A DNA stretch of 64,000 nt from Flavobacterium proteolyticum (GTDB lineage Bacteria > Bacteroidota > Bacteroidia > Flavobacteriales > Flavobacteriaceae). The stretch's first letter is position 1; every line of letters starts with the position of its first letter. The stretch spans positions 992,001 through 1,056,000 of the forward strand of contig NZ_JADFTZ010000001.1 in assembly GCF_015223105.1 (NCBI RefSeq), in the 5' to 3' direction. Of the stretch, positions 50,134 through 59,516 are shown piece by piece. The position numbers and the translations under genes were made by a program. Under the pieces are notes generated by a model. The model was not told the DNA's origin, searched no databases, and was given only the letters and a program-made list of their open reading frames with translations.

Positions 50134-51483
50134 ATGTTTAAAAAAATATTAATTGCCAATAGAGGTGAAATTGCACTACGTGTAATTAGAACTTGTAGAG
50201 AAATGGGTATTAAAACAGTTGCGGTTTATTCAACTGTTGATGCGGAAAGTTTGCACGTAAAATTTGCTGATGAAGCGGTTTGTATTGGACCTGCACCAAG
50301 TAAGGATTCTTACTTAAAAATGTCAAATATTATAGCTGCTGCTGAGATTACAAATGCAGACGCTATTCACCCAGGATACGGATTCTTATCTGAGAATGCA
50401 AAGTTTTCAAAAATTTGTCAAGAGCATGGTATCAAGTTTATTGGTGCTTCTCCAGAAATGATTGAAAAAATGGGAGACAAAGCTACGGCAAAATCAACGA
50501 TGATTGAAGCTGGAGTTCCATGTGTTCCAGGTTCTGAAGGGATTTTAGAGTCATTTGAACAAGCTAAAAAAATAGCAAAAGAAATCGGTTACCCAGTAAT
50601 GATGAAAGCTACTGCAGGTGGTGGTGGTAAAGGTATGCGTGCTATTTGGAAAGAAGAAGAACTAGAAAAAGCTTGGGAAAGTGCACGTATTGAAGCAGCT
50701 GCAGCCTTCGGAAATGATGGTATGTACATGGAAAAGCTTATTGAAGAGCCACGTCATATCGAAATTCAAGTTGTTGGAGATTCTTTTGGAAAAGCGTGTC
50801 ACTTATCAGAAAGAGATTGTTCGGTTCAACGTCGTCACCAAAAATTAACGGAGGAAACTCCTTCACCATTCATGACAGATGAATTGCGTGAAAAAATGGG
50901 TACAGCAGCAGTTAAAGCAGCAGAATATATCAAATATGAAGGTGCTGGAACCGTTGAATTCTTAGTTGACAAACACAGAAATTTCTACTTCATGGAAATG
51001 AATACTCGTATCCAAGTAGAGCATCCAATTACAGAGCAAGTTATTGATTACGATTTAATTCGTGAGCAAATTTTAGTTGCGGCTGGTGTGCCAATTTCTG
51101 GTAAAAACTACTATCCACAATTACATTCTATAGAATGTCGTATTAACGCTGAAGATCCTTATAACGATTTCCGTCCTTCGCCAGGTAAAATTACGGTTTT
51201 ACACGCGCCAGGAGGACACGGAGTACGTTTAGATACACACGTTTACGCTGGATATACAATTCCGCCAAATTATGACTCTATGATTGCTAAGTTAATTACA
51301 ACTGCTCAAACTAGAGAAGAGGCTATCAATAAAATGAAGCGTGCTTTAGATGAGTTCGTAATTGAAGGAATCAAAACCACAATTCCATTCCACAGACAGT
51401 TAATGGACGAACCAGATTATGTGGCTGGAAATTATACTACAAAATTCATGGAATCTTTTGTAATGAAAGACCCTCAAGAATAA
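50134..51483 (+). CDS. accC: Biotin carboxylase
   Basis: It carboxylates the biotin of AccB using ATP and bicarbonate. ATP-grasp: [75 protein letters not shown] and [16 protein letters not shown]-terminal domain with [17 protein letters not shown]. 449 residues. Start at ATG 50134 (MFKKIL); a TTG frame from 50107 runs through the repeat and is rejected. Confidence 0.98.
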   Translation: MFKKILIANRGEIALRVIRTCREMGIKTVAVYSTVDAESLHVKFADEAVCIGPAPSKDSYLKMSNIIAAAEITNADAIHPGYGFLSENAKFSKICQEHGIKFIGASPEMIEKMGDKATAKSTMIEAGVPCVPGSEGILESFEQAKKIAKEIGYPVMMKATAGGGGKGMRAIWKEEELEKAWESARIEAAAAFGNDGMYMEKLIEEPRHIEIQVVGDSFGKACHLSERDCSVQRRHQKLTEETPSPFMTDELREKMGTAAVKAAEYIKYEGAGTVEFLVDKHRNFYFMEMNTRIQVEHPITEQVIDYDLIREQILVAAGVPISGKNYYPQLHSIECRINAEDPYNDFRPSPGKITVLHAPGGHGVRLDTHVYAGYTIPPNYDSMIAKLITTAQTREEAINKMKRALDEFVIEGIKTTIPFHRQLMDEPDYVAGNYTTKFMESFVMKDPQE

Positions 51484-51489
51484 AAACTA

Positions 51490-51521
51490 AAAAAGCGATT
51501 TCAAATTGAAATCGCTTTTTT
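51490..51521. terminator. Bidirectional terminator after accC
   Basis: aaaagcgatttcaa and ttgaaatcgctttt form a perfect 14-bp inverted repeat with one central base, flanked by a T-run. It lies between convergent accC and the HExxH gene. Confidence 0.88.
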
Positions 51522-52037
51522 TTATCCTAAACTTTTAATTAATTCGTCAATTTCTAGTTTCTGATTTTCATATTTCAATCGCAACGGATTGGCTTCTTTT
51601 TCTGAACGATTGTAATAAATCATCGCTTTTTCAGCAAAAAACTTTTGATGATGCACCGAAGCTTTTGGAATTAAAGGGAATTCTTTGTGAAACAACATTT
51701 CGTAATAAGCTTGCCATTCGCGCTCGTTTTTATCTTGCATGGCTATTTCTGGTGCTTTTTGTTTTACGTGCATCATTTCATGTGCCAATAAATTCAACAT
51801 CAAAACCAATGGAAATTCAAACGTGTTTTCTGGAATTCGTATAATTTGTGTGCCTCCAATTTCACCTTCGGCAGTCATTAAAATAAAATCGGGTTTTGCG
51901 GCTTCTCTAAATTCAAAACCAGCAAAATTTGGATGTTCTAATTCATATACTTTTAAAAGCCATAACGCTGCCTCTTTCGTTAAGCCATGCTTATGAAAGG
52001 TTTTGATGGTGAGTTCTATGTCTTCGAATGGCATCAT
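51522..52037 (-). CDS. Conserved protein with HExxH motif
   Basis: About 171 residues, no signal peptide. LLAHEMMHVKQ gives the HExxH zinc site, and EREWQAYYEML ~25 residues later could supply the third ligand, so a zinc peptidase-like fold is possible. The rest (GFEFREAAKPDFIL) is unfamiliar. Start at ATG 52037; a TTG at 52049 is the alternative. Downstream of the S9 peptidase with a G-U-rich hairpin between. Confidence 0.75.
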   Translation of the reverse strand: MMPFEDIELTIKTFHKHGLTKEAALWLLKVYELEHPNFAGFEFREAAKPDFILMTAEGEIGGTQIIRIPENTFEFPLVLMLNLLAHEMMHVKQKAPEIAMQDKNEREWQAYYEMLFHKEFPLIPKASVHHQKFFAEKAMIYYNRSEKEANPLRLKYENQKLEIDELIKSLG

Positions 52038-52051
52038 TTTCAAGGTCAAAA

Positions 52052-52106
52052 ATCAAATTCAAGAACAAGAACAATTTGAAAATTGAACTTGCTCTTGCCC
52101 TTGAAC
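52052..52106 (-). promoter_or_regulatory. Long G-U-tolerant hairpin after the S9 peptidase gene
   Basis: In minus-strand RNA ttcaagggcaagagcaag pairs with the cttgttcttgaa side over ~20 bp, with mismatches that become G-U pairs only on this strand. A U-rich tract follows. It may be a terminator or an attenuator before the HExxH gene. Confidence 0.4.
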
Positions 52107-52108
52107 TT

Positions 52109-54013
52109 TTAAAGTGTTTCTTTCAACCAACCAAAAAATTCTTTTTGCCAAACTAAGGCATTTTGAGGTTTTAATACCCAATGGTTTTCATCTGGGAACA
52201 ATAAGAATTTACTTTTAATTCCTTTTAATTGAGCCGCTTGAAAAGCTTCTTGTCCTTGTCCAATTGGTACACGGTAATCTTTTCCGCCTTGGATAATTAA
52301 AATCGGTGTATTCCAATTGTTAATTAACTTAATTGGATTGAATTCGTTATACGTTTTTTGTGCTTTTGCATTATCTTTTTCCCAATAAGCACCACCTGAA
52401 TCCCAATTCGTAAAGAAAACTTCTTCTGTAGTTCCATACATACTTTCTGTATTGAAAATACCACAGTGCGAAATGAATGTTTTGAAACGATTTTTGTGAA
52501 TTCCAGCTAAATAGAAAACAGAATATCCGCCATAACTCGCACCCACAGCACCTAAACGTGTTTTGTCTACGTACGATTCTTTTGCTACATCATCAATTGC
52601 AGCTAAGTAATCATCCATAACTTGTCCGCCCCAATCACCTGAAATTTGTTCGTTCCAAGCCGTTCCGTGTCCTGGCATTCCTCTACGATTTGGTGCTACA
52701 ATTACATAGCCTTGCGAAGCCATTAATTGGAAATTCCAACGGAAAGAATACGATTGTGTCAACGCACTTTGTGGTCCGCCTTGGCAGTATAAAAGCGCTG
52801 GATATTTTTTAGTTTTATCGAAATTTGGAGGTAAAATTACCCAAACCAACATTTTTTTACCATCGGTAGTCGTAACCCAACGTTTTTCTGTTTTACAAGA
52901 AGCGATTTTAGCGTAAGCTTCATCATTTACTTTGGTAATTTGTTTCCAAGTTTTCTTAGCTAAATCATACGAATATATTTCTGGCGCATGGTTCATATCA
53001 TTTCGAGTCACTAAAACAGAAGTTCCTGAAAAACCTACAATCGCATTTACATCAAAATCACCATCTGTAATTTGTTTAACTTTATAATTCCCTAAAGTAA
53101 CGCCTATATAGGTTACTTCAAAAAGTTGTTTTGTTCCTTTGATTGGTGCAATGAAATATACTTTTTTTCCATCCTTACTCCAAATAAAACTGTCTATAGT
53201 TCCATCCCAGTTCTCAGTAAGATTAACAAACGTTTTATTGTGTTTAATAATAATATCATTTTTATCCGCTTCAAAACCATCGCGTTTCATTTGTAACCAA
53301 CTCAATTCCCCAAGTGGAGAAAAAATTGGATGGGTGTCGTAACCTAAATTACCTTCGGTAAGGTTTTTTGTGATTTTTGTTGCTAAATCGTATTCGTATA
53401 AATCGGTGTTGGTGCTGGTTGCATAAGCTGTTCCGGCTTTCTTTTTACAAACGTAGATGATTTTTGTCCCGTCTGGAGACCAAACATAATCTTCATCACC
53501 ACCAAAAGGTTTTTGAGGAGCATCATAAGGTTCGTTTGGCATAATGTCAATTCCAACGGCATCTTTTTTATTTTCGGAATAGAAAACATGATTGTGCGTT
53601 CCATCATTCCAAGTATCCCAATGACGATAATCTAATCCAGTATAAACTTGAGCAGTAGTTTTTGATAATTCAGGATAAAGGTCTTTTCCTAATAACTTTT
53701 CTACTTTTACTTCTTTCGAAAATAAAAGGTTTTTTCCATCAGGAGAGACATTTTTATCAGCTAATAACGATTTGTAATCTTCCACCAAAGTAGCAGTTCC
53801 ACCTTGAACAGGAATTGTATAATATTTTGAATTGATTTTGTTTTCTTCCACAGAAGGTGTTCCCACTTTGTAAACTAAAAGTTTTCCATCTTTTGAAATT
53901 CCTAAAGGCGTAACTCTTCCTAATTGCCATAAGGTTTCGGGAGTCATTACGTTTTGTGCGCTTGCGGCAGTTATACTCATAATACAAGTAATTAGTAAGG
54001 CTAATTTTTTCAT
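52109..54013 (-). CDS. S9-family dipeptidyl/acylaminoacyl peptidase
   Basis: An exported serine peptidase (signal peptide ends TAASAQ). N-terminal beta-propeller with WSPDGTKIIYVCKKK, WSKDGKKVYFIAP; C-terminal hydrolase domain with PALLYCQGGPQSALT, NRRGMPGHG, nucleophile GASYGGYSV (Ser ~493), GGKDYRVPIGQGQ (Asp) and DENHWVLKP (His). 634 residues. It begins a minus-strand unit with its own promoter (-7 TAATTTTG at 54042-54049). Confidence 0.93.
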   Translation of the reverse strand: MKKLALLITCIMSITAASAQNVMTPETLWQLGRVTPLGISKDGKLLVYKVGTPSVEENKINSKYYTIPVQGGTATLVEDYKSLLADKNVSPDGKNLLFSKEVKVEKLLGKDLYPELSKTTAQVYTGLDYRHWDTWNDGTHNHVFYSENKKDAVGIDIMPNEPYDAPQKPFGGDEDYVWSPDGTKIIYVCKKKAGTAYATSTNTDLYEYDLATKITKNLTEGNLGYDTHPIFSPLGELSWLQMKRDGFEADKNDIIIKHNKTFVNLTENWDGTIDSFIWSKDGKKVYFIAPIKGTKQLFEVTYIGVTLGNYKVKQITDGDFDVNAIVGFSGTSVLVTRNDMNHAPEIYSYDLAKKTWKQITKVNDEAYAKIASCKTEKRWVTTTDGKKMLVWVILPPNFDKTKKYPALLYCQGGPQSALTQSYSFRWNFQLMASQGYVIVAPNRRGMPGHGTAWNEQISGDWGGQVMDDYLAAIDDVAKESYVDKTRLGAVGASYGGYSVFYLAGIHKNRFKTFISHCGIFNTESMYGTTEEVFFTNWDSGGAYWEKDNAKAQKTYNEFNPIKLINNWNTPILIIQGGKDYRVPIGQGQEAFQAAQLKGIKSKFLLFPDENHWVLKPQNALVWQKEFFGWLKETL

Positions 54014-54041
54014 GTTTGTAAATATTAATGGTATAAAAATA

Positions 54042-54049
54042 CAAAATTA
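54042..54049 (-). promoter_or_regulatory. -7 box of the S9 peptidase gene
   Basis: TAATTTTG on the minus strand, 28 bp upstream of ATG 54013. Confidence 0.5.
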
Positions 54050-54056
54050 AACGCAT

Positions 54057-54087
54057 AAAAAAACCGCTCAATTACTGAGCGGTTTTT
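54057..54087 (-). terminator. Terminator after the metallopeptidase gene
   Basis: aaaaccgctca pairs with tgagcggtttt across 5 nt; on the minus strand a U-run of seven follows. Confidence 0.87.
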
Positions 54088-54106
54088 AGATTTCCATTTA
54101 CTGGAA

Positions 54107-57100
54107 TTATTGTTTGATGAAACGTTTCATGTTTGTTCCATTAGCAGTAGTAACTTCAATCATGTAAGTTCCTGTCGCTAAGTGACCCACATTGATAGCG
54201 TTGTTTTCTACTTTTCCATTACCTAAATCTTGACCCATAGCGCTGAAAATTCTGTAAGAAGCTTCGCCTTCAAAGTCTGAAATGTTTAACACGTCTCCTT
54301 TTACAGGATTTGGATATAAACTGAAAGTTAATGGTGTTGTATTAACCTCTTTAGCAGTTGAAGTTACGTTAATGGTGTAATCTTCTACTTGTCCGTATGA
54401 GAAAGCTTCGCATGATGTTGGTATACCATTATATTTCATAGAAACTCTCATTCTTTTCGCTCCTACTGTTGTTGTTGCAGGAATTGTGAAACTTCCAGTT
54501 GCAGGAGTTGTTGTTGAAGCAGCTTTAGTAAATACTGTTTCTCCAGCATCAACGAAATCACCATCGTTATTGTAATCGATAAATACAGCATAACCTTCAC
54601 TGTAAACAGTACTTGTCCAAGATGGAGTAATAGTAATTGTGTATGCAGTTCCTCTAACAGCATTTGTTGAAATTGCTGTAAAGTTTTCGTAACCAGCAGT
54701 TCCTGTAGAAGCATTGTTAATAGTTCCAAATTGTACTCTTCCAATTCTCTCGTCAGCTGTGCTATTTCCTTGAGAAGCACAATACGTTACTGTTGTATTT
54801 GCTAAAGTTGTTACGTTTACGGTGTTACTTGAAGCTGAGATATTTCCAGCAGCATCTTTAGCTCTAACTGTAAATGAATAAGCAGTTGAAGCTGTTAATC
54901 CAGTTGCAGTATATGTATTTCCAGTAACTGTTGTAAGTAAAGTTGTTCCTCTATATACGTTATAACCTGTTACACCTACGTTATCAGTTGCAGCTGTCCA
55001 AGACAAGTTAGTGCTTGTTTGAGTAGTTCCTGAAGCAGATAATGTTGGAGTTGATGGTGCAGTTGTATCAGTTGTGTTAGCTAAAGTTGTTACGTTTACG
55101 GTGTTACTTGAAGCTGAGATGTTTCCAGCAGCATCTTTAGCTCTAACTGTGAATGAATAAGCTGTTGAAGCTGTTAATCCTGTAGCAGTATAAGTTGTAC
55201 CAGTAACTGTTGTAAGTAAAGTAGTTCCTCTATAAACATCATAACCAGTTACACCAACATTATCAGTTGAAGCAGTCCAAGACAAATTAGTACTTGTTTG
55301 AGTAGTTCCAGAAGCTGTTAAGTTAGTTGGAGTTGAAGGAGCTGTTGTGTCAGAAGTTCCAGCAGTAATTGTGAAATTTGTATTGGATACATCAAAGAAA
55401 ATATGATTTGTTCCTTTAATCATAATTCTGTTTTGAGTCCCGGCTGTATTTGGAATAGTAACCGCTTGAGTTCCATCATTTGGAGTAGCTGCTAATAATG
55501 TTGACCAAGTTGTACCTCCGTTAGTTGAGATTAAAATATCAACATTAGCACAGTTTACACCATTTGCAGTTGTCCCTGCTACGTTCCAAGTAATGGTTTG
55601 AGATGAACCACCCACATATGAAACCGCAGTATTTGGTGCAGTTACAGTAAATGGGCCAGCAGTTGCATTAACTGTAACAATCATGTCGTCACTGTTATTT
55701 GTTGAACCACCTGCTCTGTTGTCTCTCACAGTAAATCTAAAATTCATGGTTCTTGCCACAGAAGGTAAAGCTTCTACTACAATTTCAGAACCCGAAGTAG
55801 TAGTAGCACCTGTTAATACAGATTGCATTCTAGGAAAATATCTTGTTGTTGATGTTGATGGGCTGTATGATCTGAATGTTGGTCCAGATGTTTTAGTTGC
55901 ACTTGCCGCAGAGCTTGCTCCAGTTTGAGTTGAAGAAGCATTGTCAAATTGTTCCCAAATGTAAGTCAAAGCATCGCCATTAGCATCGGTTCCAGAACCT
56001 GTTAACATGAATGGAGTGCTTTTTGGAATCGTATAATCTAATCCTGCATTTGCTGTAGGAACTGAATTTCCTGTTGCAGTGATGGTTGGACAAGTTTTTG
56101 TTTTGATGTTATTCGTTACTTGTTGGATGCTGATTGCATGAAAATATGGGTCAGAATTCATTTGAATGTCTTGACTTGTAATTCCAGCATATCCCATGAT
56201 GGTTGAACCAGAACCAGGCTCCATATTAGCACCTGTTCCTTCGTTATTCATAGAGAAAGTGTGGTTAGCTCCAAATTGGTGACCCATTTCATGAGCTACA
56301 TAATCAATATCAAAAGCGTCCCCTGAAGGAACTCCGTTAGCTGGTGAAGTGTAACCACTTCCTTTTCCTAGTGGAACAGTAGAAGTTGGATTCACACAAA
56401 CACAACCAATACAACCTGCATTTCCACCACCACCAGTTGCGCCAAATAAGTGACCAATATCATAATTAGCATTTCCAATTGTATTTGTTAGAGTAGTTTG
56501 TAATTGTTGGTTCCAGTTTGACATCGAACTTGATGCTGAATACGGATCCGTTGAAGCACTTGTGTAAATTACTAAGTCAGTATTTGAAATTAACACCATT
56601 CTAGCGTTAAAGTCTTTTTCGAAAACACCATTAACACGTGTCATTGTGTTGTTAATAGCTGCTAAAGCTTGCGCTTTTGTACCTCCAAAATAAGCGGTAT
56701 ATTCACCAGTAACAGACATTGCTAAACGGAAAGTTCTCAAACTTCCATCATCTGCATTTGGTCTTAAATTATTGCCATCTGTAGGAGTTATTCTGTCTAA
56801 AACAGAACATTCGAATTTAGTGAAAGCCGTTCTTTTATCAGATTTGGTGTAAACCGTATAGGTTTGTAAATCTTGAGAAAAAGGCTCTACAAATACCGCC
56901 GGTTTCCCTGGGTTTAACACCATAGATTTGAATCCAAGTGGCGAAGTACTGATGTAAGCACTTGCAGTTGGATTGTCAATTCCAATCCCAATATACGATT
57001 TGATTTCTGGATATCTTGCTGCTAATTCAGGTTCCATGTTGGAATTTTCATAAATTTTGAAATTTTCCATTGTCCCATCAGGATTAGGTAAAGCAAGAAT

Positions 57101-57322
57101 TACATTTGAATTTTGATTAGAAAAACGATTGGGAGCATTTTTTAAAAAATTTGCTGCTGCTGGAACATCTAAATCTAAAAGTTGTTTTTCTGGAAGGTCT
57201 AATTTACTTTCCAAAGCCACTTTGCTTTTGCTTTGAGCTGTTTTCCAAAAGGTTCCTTTATCTTGAGCTTGTAGGAAACTCGTAGTTGCTAATAAAGCAA
57301 TAAAGAGAAATTTTTGTTTCAT
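54107..57322 (-). CDS. T9SS-secreted reprolysin-like metallopeptidase
   Basis: 1071 residues. Signal peptide (ends SFLQAQ) and a propeptide region precede the metzincin zinc site HEMGHQFGANH (~342-352), with a Met-turn candidate STIMGYAG. A beta-rich region and two fibronectin III domains (~660-843) follow, then a GEVED domain (~850-985, AVFIDYNNDGDFVDAGE) and a T9SS tail (LYPNPVKGD, TYMIEVTT, KRFIKQ). The two fibronectin domains are nearly identical (93-residue period). Likely an extracellular protease; substrate unknown. Own promoter 27 bp upstream. Confidence 0.94.
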   Translation of the reverse strand: MKQKFLFIALLATTSFLQAQDKGTFWKTAQSKSKVALESKLDLPEKQLLDLDVPAAANFLKNAPNRFSNQNSNVILALPNPDGTMENFKIYENSNMEPELAARYPEIKSYIGIGIDNPTASAYISTSPLGFKSMVLNPGKPAVFVEPFSQDLQTYTVYTKSDKRTAFTKFECSVLDRITPTDGNNLRPNADDGSLRTFRLAMSVTGEYTAYFGGTKAQALAAINNTMTRVNGVFEKDFNARMVLISNTDLVIYTSASTDPYSASSSMSNWNQQLQTTLTNTIGNANYDIGHLFGATGGGGNAGCIGCVCVNPTSTVPLGKGSGYTSPANGVPSGDAFDIDYVAHEMGHQFGANHTFSMNNEGTGANMEPGSGSTIMGYAGITSQDIQMNSDPYFHAISIQQVTNNIKTKTCPTITATGNSVPTANAGLDYTIPKSTPFMLTGSGTDANGDALTYIWEQFDNASSTQTGASSAASATKTSGPTFRSYSPSTSTTRYFPRMQSVLTGATTTSGSEIVVEALPSVARTMNFRFTVRDNRAGGSTNNSDDMIVTVNATAGPFTVTAPNTAVSYVGGSSQTITWNVAGTTANGVNCANVDILISTNGGTTWSTLLAATPNDGTQAVTIPNTAGTQNRIMIKGTNHIFFDVSNTNFTITAGTSDTTAPSTPTNLTASGTTQTSTNLSWTASTDNVGVTGYDVYRGTTLLTTVTGTTYTATGLTASTAYSFTVRAKDAAGNISASSNTVNVTTLANTTDTTAPSTPTLSASGTTQTSTNLSWTAATDNVGVTGYNVYRGTTLLTTVTGNTYTATGLTASTAYSFTVRAKDAAGNISASSNTVNVTTLANTTVTYCASQGNSTADERIGRVQFGTINNASTGTAGYENFTAISTNAVRGTAYTITITPSWTSTVYSEGYAVFIDYNNDGDFVDAGETVFTKAASTTTPATGSFTIPATTTVGAKRMRVSMKYNGIPTSCEAFSYGQVEDYTINVTSTAKEVNTTPLTFSLYPNPVKGDVLNISDFEGEASYRIFSAMGQDLGNGKVENNAINVGHLATGTYMIEVTTANGTNMKRFIKQ

Positions 57323-57348
57323 AAGTTATAGTTTGGGTTTTAGTTGAG

Positions 57349-57378
57349 CAAATATATTTAAGTTTTTTAATATTGCAA
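57349..57378 (-). promoter_or_regulatory. Metallopeptidase promoter
   Basis: On the minus strand TTG (57376-57378), a 19-bp spacer and TATATTTG (57349-57356), close to the Bacteroidota ideal. The rest of the 267-bp divergent gap is AT-rich without other clear elements. Confidence 0.7.
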
Positions 57379-57565
57379 TACGAATAATTAAAAAAAAATA
57401 TTTAAAAAATAGCATATTTGTAATTTTAAAATAAAATAATTAAACATATGTTAATAAATTATTGGTTATTTTACTTTTAAAGTAAAACGTTTGTTTTTGT
57501 AATTTTAAACACAACTTCAAAATAATATTACATAATCATTTTAAGGTTTAAAAAATATACTTATT

Positions 57566-57594
57566 TTCACAATCTTAAAATTATAGATTGTGAA
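57566..57594 (+). promoter_or_regulatory. Hairpin spanning the symporter start codon
   Basis: ttcacaatct and agattgtgaa form a perfect 10-bp inverted repeat with a 9-nt loop. The right arm contains the GTG start (57590-57592). As RNA it would bury the start; as DNA it could be an operator. Confidence 0.5.
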
Positions 57595-58831
57595 GAATAA
57601 TAAATTATTTGTTTTAATCATTATTTCATTAATAATTGGTGTTGCATTAGGTGGAATCGTACATTACCAGTTTCCAGATTCAATTGATGCTTTTTCAAAA
57701 AATATAAAACTTCTTGGAACCATATTTATCCGATTAGTTCAAATGATTATAGCTCCATTAGTTTTTTCAACTTTAGTGGTTGGAATTGCAAAAATGGGCG
57801 ACATGAAGATGGTTGGTCGTGTTGGAGGAAAGGCAATGGCTTGGTTTATTTCTGCATCGTTGATTTCTTTACTTCTTGGAATGGTGTTAGTTAACTTTTT
57901 TGCACCAGGAAAAGGAACTTCTATCAAGTTAGAAGATACTTCTAGTGCGTCTGAATTATTAGAAAATTCTAAAGGGTTTTCATTAGAAGAATTTGTGAAG
58001 CACGTTATTCCAAAAAGTTTGTTTGAAGCTTTGGCAACCAATGAAATTTTACAAATCGTAATTTTTTCTATCTTATTTGGTGTCGCTTTGGCTGCTTTTT
58101 CAAAAAAAGAAGCAAAACCTATTTTAAAATTATTAGATACAGTATCTCACGTAGTTTTAAAAATGGTTACCTATATTATGTGGACCGCGCCGTTAGGAGT
58201 TTTAGGAGCTGTTGCAGGCGCAATTGCTAAACATGGTTTTGAAGTATTTACGTTATACGCAAAATATTTAGGTGCCTTTTTTGTTGGTATATTAGTTCTT
58301 TGGTTATTGCTATTGTTTGTAGGATATTTAATTTTAGGAAAGCGATTGTTTGTCTTATTAGAAAGAATCAAAAGTCCTTTGTTAATTGCCTTTTCAACTA
58401 CTAGTAGTGAAGCAGTATTTCCAAAAATGGTTGAAGAATTAGAGCGCTTTGGTTGTCAACCAAAAATAGTATCATTTACATTACCTCTTGGTTATTCATT
58501 TAACTTAGATGGAAGTATGATGTATATGACATTTGCCAGTATTTTCATAGCCCAAGTATATGGAATCGATATGTCAATAGGTGAGCAATTAACTATGTTA
58601 TTGGTTTTAATGTTGACGAGTAAAGGTGTGGCTGGCGTTCCAAGAGCTTCTTTAATTGTGGTTGTGGCAACTTGTGCTATGTTTGGTATTCCGCCTGAAG
58701 GAATTGCATTAATTTTACCAATTGACCATTTTTGTGATATGGCAAGGAGTATGACAAACGTTTTAGGAAATGCATTGTCAACTGCAGCAATCGATAAATG
58801 GGAATCTAAACCAGAAGAGCATCATGGATAA
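57590..58831 (+). CDS. Dicarboxylate/amino acid:cation symporter (DAACS)
   Basis: An inner-membrane Na+ or H+ symporter for glutamate, aspartate or C4-dicarboxylates. Eight-helix DAACS pattern with re-entrant loops: FIRLVQMIIAPLVFSTLVVGIAKMG, the serine-rich tip AFSTTSSEAVFPKM, GYSFNLDGSMMYMT and LTSKGVAGVPRASLIVV. 413 residues. The start is GTG because an in-frame stop lies two codons upstream. It overlaps DedA by 8 bp. Substrate not settled. Confidence 0.93.
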   Translation: MKNNKLFVLIIISLIIGVALGGIVHYQFPDSIDAFSKNIKLLGTIFIRLVQMIIAPLVFSTLVVGIAKMGDMKMVGRVGGKAMAWFISASLISLLLGMVLVNFFAPGKGTSIKLEDTSSASELLENSKGFSLEEFVKHVIPKSLFEALATNEILQIVIFSILFGVALAAFSKKEAKPILKLLDTVSHVVLKMVTYIMWTAPLGVLGAVAGAIAKHGFEVFTLYAKYLGAFFVGILVLWLLLLFVGYLILGKRLFVLLERIKSPLLIAFSTTSSEAVFPKMVEELERFGCQPKIVSFTLPLGYSFNLDGSMMYMTFASIFIAQVYGIDMSIGEQLTMLLVLMLTSKGVAGVPRASLIVVVATCAMFGIPPEGIALILPIDHFCDMARSMTNVLGNALSTAAIDKWESKPEEHHG

Positions 58832-59516
58832 TTTTCACTGGACTAAACTTTTTAATCCCGAGTTCTACATCACTATGGAAGTAGGAGGAATTCCTATTGG
58901 GATTTACATGGTTTTATTCATCGTCTTTGCTGAAACGGGTTTGTTTGCTGGATTTTTTCTTCCAGGAGATAGTCTTTTGTTTCTGTCCGGAATTTATAGT
59001 CGTGAATTAGTTGAAACCTTTTTCATGATTCCAAGTGATTTATCTAACGTCACCATTTTAGCTTTATTAATTGCAACTGCTGCAACTTTAGGGAATATCT
59101 TTGGGTATTGGTTTGGCGCCACTAGTGGACAATTTTTATACAACAAACAAGATAGTTTCTTTTTTAAGAAGAAATATTTATACGAGTCGCAAGCTTTCTT
59201 CGAAAAACATGGTGGAAAAGCTATTATTTTTGCTCGTTTTTTACCAATTGTTAGAACATTTGTACCTATTATAGCTGGAATTGTTCACATGGAGAAAAGC
59301 AAATTCATGTTTTATAACGTGTTAAGTTCCCTTCTGTGGTCCTTTCTTTTGGTTTTTGCAGGTCATTATTTATACGGATTATTTAATGAGGAATTTGGTA
59401 TCGATTTAAAGAAACATATTGAAACAATAATCTTAATTTTAATTGCTGTGACTTCATTTCCATTGATAATGAAAGCCATTAAATCTAGAAGAAAGTCAGC
59501 AAATACTCAAGAATAA
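58824..59516 (+). CDS. DedA/SNARE-associated-family membrane protein
   Basis: About 230 residues with several membrane segments. DedA features: ETGLFAGFFLPGDSLLFLSG and KYGGKAIIF-like EKHGGKAIIFARFLPIVRTFVPIIAG. DedA proteins include lipid flippases (undecaprenyl phosphate, phosphatidylethanolamine). Start at ATG 58824 inside the symporter end; an earlier frame from 58770 is rejected. Overlaps the next gene by one base. Confidence 0.92.
   Translation: MDNFHWTKLFNPEFYITMEVGGIPIGIYMVLFIVFAETGLFAGFFLPGDSLLFLSGIYSRELVETFFMIPSDLSNVTILALLIATAATLGNIFGYWFGATSGQFLYNKQDSFFFKKKYLYESQAFFEKHGGKAIIFARFLPIVRTFVPIIAGIVHMEKSKFMFYNVLSSLLWSFLLVFAGHYLYGLFNEEFGIDLKKHIETIILILIAVTSFPLIMKAIKSRRKSANTQE

Noticed and set aside
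54463..54780. Open frame of 105 residues rich in Leu/Gln within the metallopeptidase gene
   Set aside because: It is a shadow frame of Thr/Ala-rich repeats in the real gene; composition is unlike a protein and there is no start context.
54801..55358. Tandem repeat considered as a CRISPR-like array
   Set aside because: Units are 279 bp, in frame and encode fibronectin domains; there are no short repeats with unique spacers.
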